Positions 36,515 to 45,730 of a stretch of DNA of 64,000 bases are shown here, in pieces (position 1 is the stretch's first letter; each line of letters opens with the position of its first letter). This stretch comes from Microbacterium aurum (GTDB lineage: Bacteria > Actinomycetota > Actinomycetes > Actinomycetales > Microbacteriaceae). A model generated the notes under the pieces. That model did no database searches, was not told the DNA's origin, and saw only the letters and a program-made list of their open reading frames with translations. Location: contig NZ_JAFBCQ010000001.1 in NCBI RefSeq assembly GCF_016907815.1, forward strand, positions 930,001-994,000, written 5' to 3'. Both the position numbers and the translations under genes were made by a program.

Positions 36515-39500
36515 ATGCGCGGAGGTCTGGAGCGTTGGAAGCGGGGCGTCGGCTCGCAGGGTGTGCGGCAGGCGATGGCTTACGCGTTCCAGGGCTCCTG
36601 CGATTCGCACGTCCGCGCTCCGACCGGCATCGACACACTCGCCGCGTACGGCGTCGCCGGCGCAGATGGCGTCCTGAGGTACACGGTTGAGGATGCCGAG
36701 ATCTCGGTCGACCGGCTCGATGAACCGTCTCTGCGCAGGTGGGTGGACGGCTGTGACCCGTCGACGGGGGAGCGTCGCGGCCGCGACCTGATGTCGCCGG
36801 ACGCGGACCTCATCCTCGATGGAACGATCAACGCGCCAAAGTCGTACAGCATCGCCGCACTCCTCAGCCAGGAGCTCGCGGCGGAGTTCGAGGCGCTGCA
36901 GGACCGGCTGCGCGATCGCATCATCTTGATGTGGCAGAGGGAGCTGAATGCACGCCGCGGCGCCGGCGGGCGGATCCGCGAGGACCTGCTCCGCATCGAG
37001 GTGGTCGAACTCCGGCACCGCCGTTCCCGGGCGCTGGACCCGCACATCCACCGTCACCTGTGGCTGAACGTCAAGGTCCAGGGTGTGGACGGGAAGTGGT
37101 CGAACATCGACTCCCGTGTGGCGATGAAGATGCACACGGGAGTCAACGCCGAAGGTGAGCTCGCGGCGCGCACCGATCCGCAATGGATCGCAGCGCTCGC
37201 CCGCCATGGGTTCACCGTCGGCGGGGATGGCGAGATCGAGCAGCTCGCCCAGGCTGTCCGGCCGTTGTCGCGTCGGTCGAATCAGATCGAAGCGAACCGT
37301 GCCGTCCTGCTCGCCGCGTGGCGGCGGCAGAACTCGGGCGCGGAACCCGGCCCGGATGAGCTGCGGCGAATCGACCGACTGGCCTGGGCGCGGGCGCGTC
37401 CGAACAAGCCCGGAGAGGTCGACGAGCACGACTGGGAGGTTATGATCGCCGACGAGCTCACGCACATTGACCCGCACCTCGCGGCGGCCCGCCCTCCCGT
37501 CGACCTACCGCCGCTGCCGCTCGAGGAGCTGAACCTGGACCTTCTGGCTGCTCGCGCGATCGTCGAGGCGGACGAACGGTCGGCCAGCTCGAGTGGCCGG
37601 TTCAGCATGTTCGACGTCCGTGCCGGCGCGACCCGGGCGATCGCGACGGCGGGTGTCGTCGCGGACCGGAGGGACCTGCAGTCGACGATCGACGAGGTCA
37701 CCCGACGAGCGCTCGCCCTCACCGATGATCTCTTGCCCGGCGAAGGCGAACGTCCCGCGCATGTGAAGGGGTTCATGGCGTCGGCCACGGCGGCGCTGAA
37801 GGTGGCTCTGGGCGCCGAGTTCGACCGGCTCGCGACCCCCGGCATCGCCGCCGGTGCGGCAGAGGTTGCCGCGGCGGCGACCGAGGTGCTCGAAGATCAC
37901 GTCGCCCTCGACGATCGCCAGCTCGCCGCGGCCGGCGCGATCGCGGGGACCGACCGGCTCGTGTCGGTGACCGGGCCGGCGGGGGCGGGGAAGACGACGA
38001 TGCTGCGCGTCGCGCGCCGGGTCCTGAACGCACAGGGACGCCGGATGCTGGTGGTCGCGCCAACGAACAAGGCTGCCTCTGTCGCGGGCCGTGAGATCGG
38101 CGCCGCCGCATCGAGCCTGCACGCCCTCCTCTCCGATCACGGATGGCGGTGGGCGCGCGACGCAGCCGGCGCGGAACAGTGGTTTCGCCTGCAGCCAGGG
38201 CAACCCGACCCTGCCACCGGCCGCCTCTACCCTGGTCCGCGACGGTTCCCGGTGGCGGCGGGGGATCGGATTGTGGTGGATGAAGCGGGCATGGTCGATC
38301 TGCGCACCGCACACGCCCTCGCCGTGCTCGCCCAGGACACAGGGGCGGGGATCGCGATGGTCGGTGACCACTTCCAGGCCCGACCCGTCGGACACTCCGG
38401 CGCGATGGCTTCGCTCACCCGCCGCGCCACTGCCATCGTCGAACTCGCCGCCGTCCACCGCTTCGACGACCCCGGCTACGCCCAGCTGACCCTCCGCATG
38501 CGCAACCCCCACTCCCGAGAAGCTGCGCTCGCTGTCGCAGCGGAACTCGACAGCCGAGGGCTCATCCGATCGGTCGCGGACAAGACCGCAGTACGAGACG
38601 CGATGGTCGACGCGTACCTCGCCCGGACGGCGACGCACCGCCGGGTGGCTCTCGTCACCGGCACCAACGAAGAAGCCGACGCGATCAATGAAGCCATCCA
38701 ACAACGACGAGTCGATGCCGGCGAACTCTCACTCGCGCGCATCGCGATCGGACAGGCAGAACAGCGGATCCTGGAGGGCGATGTCGTCCAGACCCGCCGC
38801 AACGACAGGGACACGGGCGTCGAGAACCGCGCCCTCTGGGCGGTCCGCCACATCAGCGCCGACCACCTCGAACTGGCCAGCATCAGCGACACCACCGACA
38901 TCCGTCACGTCTCCCTCGAGTACGCCGCGGACCACGTCCACCTCGCCTACGCGTCGACAGTGCACGGCATCCAGGGGGAGACCACCGACGAGTCGATCGT
39001 CGGCCCCGGCGTCGACGCCGCAGGCCTCTACGTCGGCATGACCCGCGGGCGCACACGGAATGAGGCGATCGTCATCGCCCGCCGCGGCGCGGTGGCACGC
39101 GAGCAGATCGCAGACAGCATGCTCCGCGGTATTCCGGAAGTTAGTGTGGGCGACTCCGTCCATGCCGCGCGAGCGGAACTCTCCCGTGCGGCACGCGTGA
39201 ACCCCGAGAATGGTGACCCGTCGCGGCGCCCCACCCGCGAGGAAACGCCGCCGCACGGCGCGCAACTTATCAGGCGTGCGCATTCGTGGCTGAAGCACGC
39301 GCGCGCGGAACTGCTCGAAATGGACGCCCGCATCGCGAGCGGCGCCGCTCACGGTCACGGGCGTCCCGGCGTGACCGTGGAGAACAGTGCCGAGCGAGAT
39401 CGTCTCGCAGCGAAATACGCATTTGTGTCCGAGGCGTTCGCCGCGAAGATCGCGGCCGCGGGAAAGTCCCGGGCGGCTGAAGAATCGCCGTCGGTGGCCC

Positions 39501-39538
39501 GGCATCGGGAGCGCCCGGGCGCTGGCATCTCCCGGTAG
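36515..39538 (+). CDS. MOB-F (TrwC/TraI-type) conjugative relaxase-helicase
   Basis: 1007 residues. The N-terminal relaxase domain holds the metal-binding three-His motif DPHIHRHLW at about 176-184; a Tyr in QAMAYAFQG is a candidate nucleophile. The C-terminal helicase is of the TraI/RecD type, with Walker A TGPAGAGKTTML near 487, Walker B VVDEAGMVD, QARPVG, and VHGIQGETTD and GLYVGMTRGR near the end. It nicks oriT, stays bound to the strand and unwinds it for export. ATG 36515 is preferred because a TACCCT box lies 12 bases before its A; GTG 36479 would add 12 residues. Confidence 0.9.
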   Translation: MRGGLERWKRGVGSQGVRQAMAYAFQGSCDSHVRAPTGIDTLAAYGVAGADGVLRYTVEDAEISVDRLDEPSLRRWVDGCDPSTGERRGRDLMSPDADLILDGTINAPKSYSIAALLSQELAAEFEALQDRLRDRIILMWQRELNARRGAGGRIREDLLRIEVVELRHRRSRALDPHIHRHLWLNVKVQGVDGKWSNIDSRVAMKMHTGVNAEGELAARTDPQWIAALARHGFTVGGDGEIEQLAQAVRPLSRRSNQIEANRAVLLAAWRRQNSGAEPGPDELRRIDRLAWARARPNKPGEVDEHDWEVMIADELTHIDPHLAAARPPVDLPPLPLEELNLDLLAARAIVEADERSASSSGRFSMFDVRAGATRAIATAGVVADRRDLQSTIDEVTRRALALTDDLLPGEGERPAHVKGFMASATAALKVALGAEFDRLATPGIAAGAAEVAAAATEVLEDHVALDDRQLAAAGAIAGTDRLVSVTGPAGAGKTTMLRVARRVLNAQGRRMLVVAPTNKAASVAGREIGAAASSLHALLSDHGWRWARDAAGAEQWFRLQPGQPDPATGRLYPGPRRFPVAAGDRIVVDEAGMVDLRTAHALAVLAQDTGAGIAMVGDHFQARPVGHSGAMASLTRRATAIVELAAVHRFDDPGYAQLTLRMRNPHSREAALAVAAELDSRGLIRSVADKTAVRDAMVDAYLARTATHRRVALVTGTNEEADAINEAIQQRRVDAGELSLARIAIGQAEQRILEGDVVQTRRNDRDTGVENRALWAVRHISADHLELASISDTTDIRHVSLEYAADHVHLAYASTVHGIQGETTDESIVGPGVDAAGLYVGMTRGRTRNEAIVIARRGAVAREQIADSMLRGIPEVSVGDSVHAARAELSRAARVNPENGDPSRRPTREETPPHGAQLIRRAHSWLKHARAELLEMDARIASGAAHGHGRPGVTVENSAERDRLAAKYAFVSEAFAAKIAAAGKSRAAEESPSVARHRERPGAGISR

Positions 39539-39540
39539 TG

Positions 39541-39741
39541 TCACCGCGGATCACCGGTGCGAGGATCAAGCCCGCTCTCCCACCGCCGGCGTTGCACCTC
39601 CACGCCGACCACCCCGCCGTCGGACTCCCGCATGGGCGCGTGGAAGTCCGGCGTCTCGAGCTGTGTCGCGCAGAAGCAGATGGCGTCGCGCTCGGTCTCG
39701 CACCACGCGAGCGTTTGACGATCATCTCGGTCTAGCGCCAC
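39541..39741 (-). CDS. small hypothetical protein
   Basis: 66 residues with no recognised motif (DRDDRQTLAWCETERDAIC near the start). GTG start overlaps the stop of the upstream 90-residue gene, and the stop lies three bases from the relaxase stop on the other strand. Overlap with a neighbour is the main support. Confidence 0.4.
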   Translation of the reverse strand: MALDRDDRQTLAWCETERDAICFCATQLETPDFHAPMRESDGGVVGVEVQRRRWESGLDPRTGDPR

Positions 39742-40004
39742 CGCTGTATCCGGTACATCAGGTGAGTCCCGTGAGTGTGCGCGTGGATCGCCGCGACATA
39801 CGCGATCAGAAAGCGCGGCCGGAACACATCGTCGATGATCAGCCAGCTGCGCCGTGCCTCGTGAGCTGTCGTGACATCGCGGCCGGTGAGCCGATCCGCG
39901 GCCAGTCGATCGGCGTACGCGACGCGCAGCATCGTGGCTCCTGCTACGCGCGCAGCTTCCCGCAGCTCTTCACTATAACGGGGATTCCTCCGGTGGTTGC
40001 GCAC
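39732..40004 (-). CDS. small hypothetical protein
   Basis: 90 residues, basic N-terminus, then helical segments (SEELREAARVAGATMLRVAYADRLA in two parts; RSWLIIDDVFRPRFLIAYVAAIHAH). No known family. Forms a probable two-gene unit with 39541-39741. Confidence 0.45.
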   Translation of the reverse strand: MRNHRRNPRYSEELREAARVAGATMLRVAYADRLAADRLTGRDVTTAHEARRSWLIIDDVFRPRFLIAYVAAIHAHTHGTHLMYRIQRWR

Positions 40005-40090
40005 CGCTCCGAGAGCCCCAGGGCGGCAAGTGTCAGCCGATGGCGAGGCATCGGCTGACTGGCCGACAACTGCGGAGAGGGTGCCGAGCG

Positions 40091-40300
40091 ATGAGCGTTC
40101 ATGTGACGGTGTACGGGGGAGAGGGTTGCTGGAATGTGTGCGAAAACGTGCACGGCCCTGCGGCTCGCTGGCATCCGGTTCGAGGTCGTCGAGATCCGGA
40201 AGGCCGGCCGGGTCGACGAGCTGCGCGGACGCGGTGTGCGTGAGCTGCCTTGGTTACGATGTCGCTGGGGGGGAGCGGGACGGGTTTACGGCTCGACAGG
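40091..40300 (+). pseudogene. glutaredoxin/NrdH-like gene with frameshift
   Basis: Starts MSVHVTVYGGEGCW, then a one-base shift near 40132 is needed to continue as MCAKTCTALRLAGIRFEVVEI and then KAGRVDELRGRGVRELPW. The joined product would have a CxxC-type site (CWMC) and the beta-alpha-beta order of NrdH-type redoxins, thiol-disulfide carriers often found on actinobacterial elements. Either a true mutation or a sequencing error. Confidence 0.45.
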
Positions 40301-40621
40301 ATCGTTGAAGTGCGGCTCGCCGGCATCGAGCAGGGACACGCCCATTAGTCGCTGCGCGAACCCGTCGATGTCCGCGACCGCCTCGTCGACGGCTTCGAAC
40401 TGCCCGACGATGATGACCTGTACCGTGCCGGTGATCGTGGCGTGGATGGTGGCGTGGCAGGTCGGCACGCAATCCTCGACCATCGCGCGCCATCGGCTGT
40501 AAATGACGACGCCTTCGACGTGATCGATCAGCTCGACGTCGACGTGAGCGACCGAGCCGGGGATCGGCGCATCGTGTGCGTCGGTGGTCGCGGACAGAGC
40601 GAGGGACACAGTACGAGGCAT
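40286..40621 (-). CDS. small hypothetical protein
   Basis: 111 residues from ATG 40621; a longer frame begins at 40693. It has an alternating beta-like pattern (SVAHVDVELIDHVEGVVIY, TIHATITGTVQVIIVGQF in parts) and no known motif. Its end overlaps the broken redoxin gene on the other strand. Function unknown. Confidence 0.45.
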   Translation of the reverse strand: MPRTVSLALSATTDAHDAPIPGSVAHVDVELIDHVEGVVIYSRWRAMVEDCVPTCHATIHATITGTVQVIIVGQFEAVDEAVADIDGFAQRLMGVSLLDAGEPHFNDPVEP

Positions 40622-40775
40622 ACCCCCGAGTGTTCCGAGGGAGCACCGGCCGGCTTCACCCGTGGCGCGGGGCAGTGGATAACGCCGCGACAATGATGGA
40701 GTGCGAGGGGGCCTACTGGCGCCTGGCTGACCGGGAGCGCTGGGTCTCGTCGCTACCTACCGGTAGCATGGCTGA

Positions 40776-41045
40776 ATGACCAAACGGCAAAGGGTGGCGG
40801 CCACGGCGCTACTCGCCGTCGCCGCCACCCTTGTGGGATTGGGTGCCTATTTCGCCCTGCGGTGGGTCTTCACTGCTTGGAACGAGTGGCAGTTCTCCTT
40901 GCGCCCCGAGGTGGAAAATTGGGCGGTGCCCTCCCTCGGAACCGAATTACCCGCGATCGTGTGGGCGTGTTTTATCGGGGCTGCTGTTCTGGCCGGCGGT
41001 CTGATCGTCATTCACACCCGCTCTAGGGTGAAGGAATCCCGCTAG
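40776..41045 (+). CDS. small two-helix membrane protein
   Basis: 89 residues: basic start, hydrophobic segment (ATALLAVAATLVGLGAYFAL), a 25-residue polar loop with WNEWQFSLRPE, a second segment (IVWACFIGAAVLAGGLIVI) and a basic tail. No family recognised. Confidence 0.6.
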   Translation: MTKRQRVAATALLAVAATLVGLGAYFALRWVFTAWNEWQFSLRPEVENWAVPSLGTELPAIVWACFIGAAVLAGGLIVIHTRSRVKESR

Positions 41046-41050
41046 CACCA

Positions 41051-41869
41051 TCATTGGGCAGCCCGGTCAATATCTGCGACAGCTAGGTACAGCGTTTCGA
41101 GATAGTCAACTGTCTCGGCGCGGCACGCGTTGTTCACGTTCTCGAACTTGTTGCCCTCCGCGCGGCCGCGGATCTCCATGCCCAAGACGCCATCGGACAT
41201 CTCAATAGGGGAAGAGGCCCAGCCAGCGCTGGTCAGGCATGCAGCGTATGCGTCGTAAGCGGCCGCGTACTCTTGCAACGAAACCTCAGAATCTTGCAGT
41301 GCCCTACGCTGTGCGGGGCTAACAGCTTGTGAGCGCGCCCTCGCGTACTCCTCTTCGCTCGGAGTTGCTGCCGCGGGGATCAACGTCTGCGCAGTTTCCG
41401 ACGAGCGGCTAACGGTGTACCCATACCAGGTCCAGTCCGTCATCAGCGAGGGTGCGTTAGCCCGTGCGCGGAGGTAGTTCCCACTATTAGTGCCCGCCGA
41501 CCTCTCAACAATTGAATAGGCTGCGTTCAGATGGCCCGAAGAATCGGTGTACGTCGTGCTGAGGCTCCCCAAGTACGTCAGTGTGGTGCCGCTCACAAAG
41601 CGGAACATCTTGGCCTGCACCTGGTAACACACACGAGGCTCGATTGCTTGTATCCAGACGAGAGTAGGCGTGCTCGACCTCAGATAGTCACAAGTGGAGC
41701 CGGTAAGCGGAGCAGCGCGAACTGCGAGTCCGGCTTGCCTGACTCCAGGACCGTCGAGGGCAAGTGCAACAGCGGGAGTTGTAGTCGATAGGAGAGCGCC
41801 TAGCGCGATTGCGGCGGCAGCGACGTGAGCAAGGGTGCGACTTTGCAGATGGTGTCTCATGGGGCACAT
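41051..41869 (-). CDS. secreted protein of unknown function
   Basis: 272 residues with a Sec signal peptide (basic start, core LAHVAAAAIALGALLS, cleavage near residue 35). Four or five Cys are scattered in the mature protein (STCDYLRS, PRVCYQV, AACLTSAGW, NACRAETVDYL). The C-terminal half is helical with EYAAAYDAYAACLTSAGW, a pattern seen in actinobacterial secreted proteins of unknown role. ATG at 41857 is an alternative start. It converges with the preceding membrane-protein gene. Confidence 0.65.
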   Translation of the reverse strand: MCPMRHHLQSRTLAHVAAAAIALGALLSTTTPAVALALDGPGVRQAGLAVRAAPLTGSTCDYLRSSTPTLVWIQAIEPRVCYQVQAKMFRFVSGTTLTYLGSLSTTYTDSSGHLNAAYSIVERSAGTNSGNYLRARANAPSLMTDWTWYGYTVSRSSETAQTLIPAAATPSEEEYARARSQAVSPAQRRALQDSEVSLQEYAAAYDAYAACLTSAGWASSPIEMSDGVLGMEIRGRAEGNKFENVNNACRAETVDYLETLYLAVADIDRAAQ

Positions 41870-42360
41870 AGTGGCTCAATGGCCTTCGCCTCCTCTACAT
41901 ACTTTCGGCTGAGACCCTCAGCGGATGAGGGTCCGCCCCTCGAAGCTGTCACTGCCGACGCTGCACCGCATAGCCCACAACCAAACGTGTATCGGGTGCG
42001 CTAAGCCTGACAGTATCCAGCCTACGAGCACGGCGCGTTGCGTCCACGCGATCACCTCGGCCTCAATCGCCAGAGCGTCGACATACGCGACCCGGTGCGG
42101 AACCCACGCAGTGACCGGGACGGGCGCCGTGGCGTCCCACACGGCGGCCGGTGCCGGTCACCTGGTCGATGGTGAGGCTGAGAGGCTTTCGGGCGCGCTC
42201 CGCGCTTGCTTGGCCGCCGCGCTCGACGTCCGACTCGCTAGAATCAATGGCGCTGAGGGCTCCAGAGTTCCGCAGAACGACCGTCGCCAGTAAGCGACGA
42301 TCTGTAGCTGTCGATCCCTGAGAAAGTCGGAAGGCGCCAACCCTTGCAAGAAGAGCAAAA
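41870..42360. other. mostly intergenic stretch
   Basis: Apart from the doubtful 74-residue frame at 41918-42142, nothing is supported here. Confidence 0.3.
41918..42142 (-). CDS. possible small protein
   Basis: A 74-residue frame (DALAIEAEVIAWTQRAVLVGWILSGL) that looks more protein-like than its neighbours, with GTG start. Sequence just upstream in another frame also looks coding (AIDSSESDVERGG), so it may be a frameshifted remnant of one gene. Confidence 0.3.
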   Translation of the reverse strand: MWDATAPVPVTAWVPHRVAYVDALAIEAEVIAWTQRAVLVGWILSGLAHPIHVWLWAMRCSVGSDSFEGRTLIR

Positions 42361-42705
42361 GTGGAGCACCCTTGCCGATACGAGGAACGCGCACGGATCG
42401 CGGACATTCAGGCAACCATGCCGGCCGACGTGTTCGCCGTCGACGAGCGGGACCGCGATCGCGTGTTCGCGCTGATGCAGGAGGCCCGGAGCATCAACGA
42501 GGCTGTCATCGAGCGCTCCGAGGAGGCCGGCGAGCCGCAAGCGGCCGCGCGCCGCTACTTCACCGATCGCGGCGTGACGTGCGAGGTCAAGCTGACCACG
42601 AGCCCCACCGGAGAGCTGGCGACGTGGGAAACGCTCACCGACCAAGTGCGCGAGTACGCGCGCACCAACGCTCCGCTGCCGATGGCGGGCGAGGTGCGCG
42701 ACTAG
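42361..42705 (+). CDS. small acidic hypothetical protein
   Basis: 114 residues, mostly helical and charged (DVFAVDERDRDRVFALMQEARSI in parts, EEAGEPQAAARRYFTDRGV). GTG start with AAGAGCAAAA upstream; ATG 42418 is possible. No family recognised. Confidence 0.5.
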   Translation: MEHPCRYEERARIADIQATMPADVFAVDERDRDRVFALMQEARSINEAVIERSEEAGEPQAAARRYFTDRGVTCEVKLTTSPTGELATWETLTDQVREYARTNAPLPMAGEVRD

Positions 42706-43005
42706 AGCGACGGATCGCCGGCCGACGCGCTACGCCGTGCCCGCCTGACCTACGCCGATCGTGCGGTGCAGGCCTTACATGACTAGCGTCCTTGCTCCGG
42801 CCGCGGCCGCCGGCCGTCGACAACGTGCCGGAGCCAGGAGCGAGGTACACGCGGCGCCTACTGCGATGGTTCCAGCGAGGGCTTGACCATGACTCGACGA
42901 GAAAGCGCCAGTCCTTCGAGGTTGGATCCTCGAAGGACTGGCGCTCGCACTCCATCTGCGTGAACCCGAGTGCCCTCAGGTCTTGGCGGGCACCCGAGGT
43001 CTGTC
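42706..43005. other. intergenic stretch with a strong terminator
   Basis: Frames here are shadows. The main feature is the perfect hairpin at 42904-42945. Confidence 0.4.
42904..42945 (-). terminator. strong hairpin terminator
   Basis: An 18-pair perfect stem (AGCGCCAGTCCTTCGAGG and its complement) with a six-base loop. On the minus strand it is followed by TTCTC, about 60 bases after the stop of the small secreted protein gene. Confidence 0.75.
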
Positions 43006-43272
43006 TCAGTAGTCGACCCAGAAGTAATAGGTCACGTTGTTGGGGCCCTTGATGCACGCCTGAGGGCTATAGCCCTCTCTTATCCACAGCCGCCGCTCGG
43101 CTTGGCAATGCGTCATCGACTGGAACGGCCCCACGATGCGGGATGCCGCGCTCGCGGGAGCAGCCGCGACCACGGAGCCGCTAACCGCGAGGATGGTTGC
43201 GATGATCGCCGAAGTGAGGCGTGTCTTCGTTCGGTTGGTTGCCGCCAGGTCTTTGCGCGCAAGGGATGTCAT
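43006..43272 (-). CDS. small secreted peptide
   Basis: 88 residues from ATG 43272 (a longer frame starts at 43353). Signal peptide with basic start (ARKDLAATNRTKTRL), core SAIIATILAVSGSVVAA and cleavage after ASA near residue 45, leaving about 45 residues. The mature peptide has two Cys (MTHCQAERR, PQACIKG) that could form one disulfide, and ends in YYFWVDY. It resembles small secreted actinobacterial proteins of the form GPF-C-W-C; role unknown, bacteriocin-like activity not shown. Confidence 0.6.
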   Translation of the reverse strand: MTSLARKDLAATNRTKTRLTSAIIATILAVSGSVVAAAPASAASRIVGPFQSMTHCQAERRLWIREGYSPQACIKGPNNVTYYFWVDY

Positions 43273-43445
43273 CAAAGGAATCCAATCTCTGAAAAGCCGC
43301 CCGAAGAGGTCCAGCTCCCTACGACGATGGCGTCGGACAGATAGGGAACTCAACGACCTTTCGGAGGATATTCCAAGACTTTCGTCGGATGCGAACAGAG
43401 TCGTTGTAATGAAAGGGAGTGCCGTGCGCGATGGCCTAGGCGCAG

Positions 43446-44738
43446 TCAGCGTTGCCCAACAGTGCAGGTGACCTGCGCGGCCGTCTGTCCGGTGATTGAG
43501 TTCGGCAGCTGCACTACCGGATCGGTTGGTGCCCGGCTCTCACTCGTGGTCGGGTCGGTCGTTCCGGGCGCCGTTGGCGTCGGGGCGGCGGTCACCCCCG
43601 CTTCCGGCGGTGTCGCCTCTCCGACAACTTTGGTGCCATAGCCGTCGCTCGTCGTGCCAGTCAGCTGCAACGGCTGGTTGTTCGCCAGCGCCTCGAACAG
43701 CACGTCTGCCGCAGAAGTCACCGGCAACACGCGCAGGCCGCCTTCGGCGTAAGCCGTCGGGTACTGCACAAAAACGATGTCCTCGTAGGGCACGCTCCGG
43801 ACGGCCATCGCTATCTGCACCATTCGCTGCGGGTTTGCGAGACTCTGGCTCAGCACGATCTGCTTCTGATTGACCTGCGCGACAGCGGTGTTCGCCAGAT
43901 TGAAGAGAGTGCCTGGGTCGTTGAGGACACCATCCGACTGCAATTTGCGCACCATCGAACTCATGAACTGCTGCTGGTTCGAAATACGTCCGAGGTCGGA
44001 CCCGTCTCCGATGCCATGGCGGATGCGCAGAAACTGCAGCGCCTCGACACCCTGGAGAGTCGGATTACCCGCCTTAAGGTGCAGCCCCGTGTGATCGTCG
44101 TCGATGTCGTCCGCGAGGCACACCTGCACGCCCCCGATGGCGTCCGACATGTTGATGACGCCCGTCCAACGCGTCGCGGCAGCGAACTGGATCTCGATAC
44201 CCGTGAGTGCCTCGATCGTCATCTTGGTGCAGCGGAGACCCCCGTACATGTACGAGACGTTCAACATCTGCGCGCTCATCGCCGAATACTGCGTCCCGTC
44301 TTCGCCGATGCATGCGGGGATAGGCACGATCATGTCGCGGGGGAATGAGACGACCGTGACGCGACGAGGTGCGTCGCTGATGTGGACAAGCATTGTCACG
44401 TCGTTGCGCTCACCGGCGGTGTCGCCCGCCTGGCACGCGCCTGACAAGGCTGTGTTGGCGCCCTCGCATGAGTCCGTGCCGACGACGAGCAGATTCACTC
44501 CGCCCTCGATCTCACCAAGTGACGGGGGCAGAACCTCGCCATCGTCACCGATCGAGACCCCGGCGGCCTCAACCGTAAGTGCGACAGTCCACACGTAGAA
44601 CGCTCCCACGGCGCCGACGCTGATGACGGCCACCATGACGATCGCGCCCAAAACACTGAGGACCTGCAGCGCAGGGCTCGGCGAGCGCAGGATGCCATGC
44701 CGCGCAATAGGTGTTCGAGAAGTCGTACGAGCGCTCAC
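43446..44738 (-). CDS. second LytR-CpsA-Psr (LCP) family protein, paralogue of 2816-4123
   Basis: 430 residues, same architecture as the chromosomal copy: basic N-terminus with PIARHGIL, one transmembrane segment, LCP domain (NLLVVGTDSCEG, ERNDVTMLVHISD, SFPRDMIVPIPAC, FLRIRHGIGDGSDLGR), Pro/Thr-rich linker and the same tail TGQTAAQVTC. GTG 44738 is chosen because AAAGGA precedes it and it matches the start of the paralogue; the frame is open 43 codons further. Presumed cell-wall glycopolymer ligase. Its place inside the transfer region suggests cargo or a captured duplicate. Confidence 0.9.
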   Translation of the reverse strand: MSARTTSRTPIARHGILRSPSPALQVLSVLGAIVMVAVISVGAVGAFYVWTVALTVEAAGVSIGDDGEVLPPSLGEIEGGVNLLVVGTDSCEGANTALSGACQAGDTAGERNDVTMLVHISDAPRRVTVVSFPRDMIVPIPACIGEDGTQYSAMSAQMLNVSYMYGGLRCTKMTIEALTGIEIQFAAATRWTGVINMSDAIGGVQVCLADDIDDDHTGLHLKAGNPTLQGVEALQFLRIRHGIGDGSDLGRISNQQQFMSSMVRKLQSDGVLNDPGTLFNLANTAVAQVNQKQIVLSQSLANPQRMVQIAMAVRSVPYEDIVFVQYPTAYAEGGLRVLPVTSAADVLFEALANNQPLQLTGTTSDGYGTKVVGEATPPEAGVTAAPTPTAPGTTDPTTSESRAPTDPVVQLPNSITGQTAAQVTCTVGQR

Positions 44739-45283
44739 ATCGTCCTTTCTTGACGGATCGACACAGGCTATCTCGTTCTTTCGGAAGCGGCGACGCTCAT
44801 CAGATGGCCGATGCCGTAGCTGAACCGCCAGCCCTATATTGTCGCGCACGCCGCCCTTGACGCGCACGGAGCGGAGTGCAACCCCGCAACGCGGGGGAAC
44901 GCCACAGGCCCCGCACCGGTAGCCGGTCGCGGGGCCTGTCGGAGGAACGAATCAGCTGGCCGTTGTGCCCGTCGTCCGACGTCTCGGCAGGCACAGGCGT
45001 CGTTCGCGACGCGGCCGGCTTGCGTGCTGCGCGCCGCCTCACACGCGCCTTCTTCACTCACGCCTCGAAGCTAAGGGTGATCCGCTTACCCAGCGGCAGT
45101 CTCGTTCTTATAGCGAGAGTCGGACGTACGCCCCCTCGTGTGGGCCGCAACTCGGCGCCTTAGGGCAGCGTCAGCCACGATTGGGCTGTCGACCGCTCGC
45201 TCCTGCAGCACCCGCGCTCGGTCGAAGCGCACACACGAGCGGGCGAGAGTACAGTGACTCTCACCCGCTCCTGTCCTGATGGG
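44739..45283. other. intergenic stretch between LCP gene and ssb
   Basis: Minus-strand frames near 44800-45061 start MKKARVRRRAARKPAASR and look like a basic fragment, but no intact gene is supported. A hairpin lies at 44904-44939. Confidence 0.35.
44904..44939. terminator. terminator-like hairpin
   Basis: ACAGGCCCCGC pairs with GCGGGGCCTGT, with an inner ACCGG/CCGGT stem and one bulged C. It lies downstream of ssb on the minus strand and could end the long transfer operon. Confidence 0.5.
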
Positions 45284-45730
45284 TCAGCGTGCGATTGTGG
45301 TGTCGGCGTGCGAGGCCGGCGCTGCTGTGGGCCCCGTGGCGTAGGCCGCGGGGCCTTCAGCTTTTGGGCTGCGGCTGACGGCGAGATCCGCGAACTTCAG
45401 CGACGCACCGACGTTGTCGGCAACGATGTCGCGGGTTTCCCGGGTCTGACCGGTCTCCTTGTCGGTGTAGGTGCCGAAGCGGAGGTCGCCGGCGACGAGG
45501 ACGCTGTCCCCTTTGCGCAGTGATGCGGCGACGTGGCGGGCCTGCTGGTTGAACACGACAACGCGGTGGAAGACGGTGCCGGCGTCTTCCCACGTGTTCG
45601 TGGTCTGATTCAGGCGCCGGTCGTTGACGGCGACGGTGAACCGGGCGTACTCGTTGCCCGATTCGCCGGCGCCGTATTCGGGGTCACCGGTGAGGTTGCC
45701 CTCGACGGTGACGGGGATTCTGGTAGTCAT
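45284..45730 (-). CDS. ssb: single-stranded DNA-binding protein
   Basis: 148 residues with an OB fold (VTVEGNLTGDPEY, ARFTVAVNDRR, FHRVVVFNQQARHVAASLRKGDSVLVAGDL in parts) and a short disordered tail lacking the usual acidic DDDIPF tip. It likely coats the transferred strand. Last gene of the transfer operon, with a four-base overlap with the gene before it. Confidence 0.92.
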   Translation of the reverse strand: MTTRIPVTVEGNLTGDPEYGAGESGNEYARFTVAVNDRRLNQTTNTWEDAGTVFHRVVVFNQQARHVAASLRKGDSVLVAGDLRFGTYTDKETGQTRETRDIVADNVGASLKFADLAVSRSPKAEGPAAYATGPTAAPASHADTTIAR

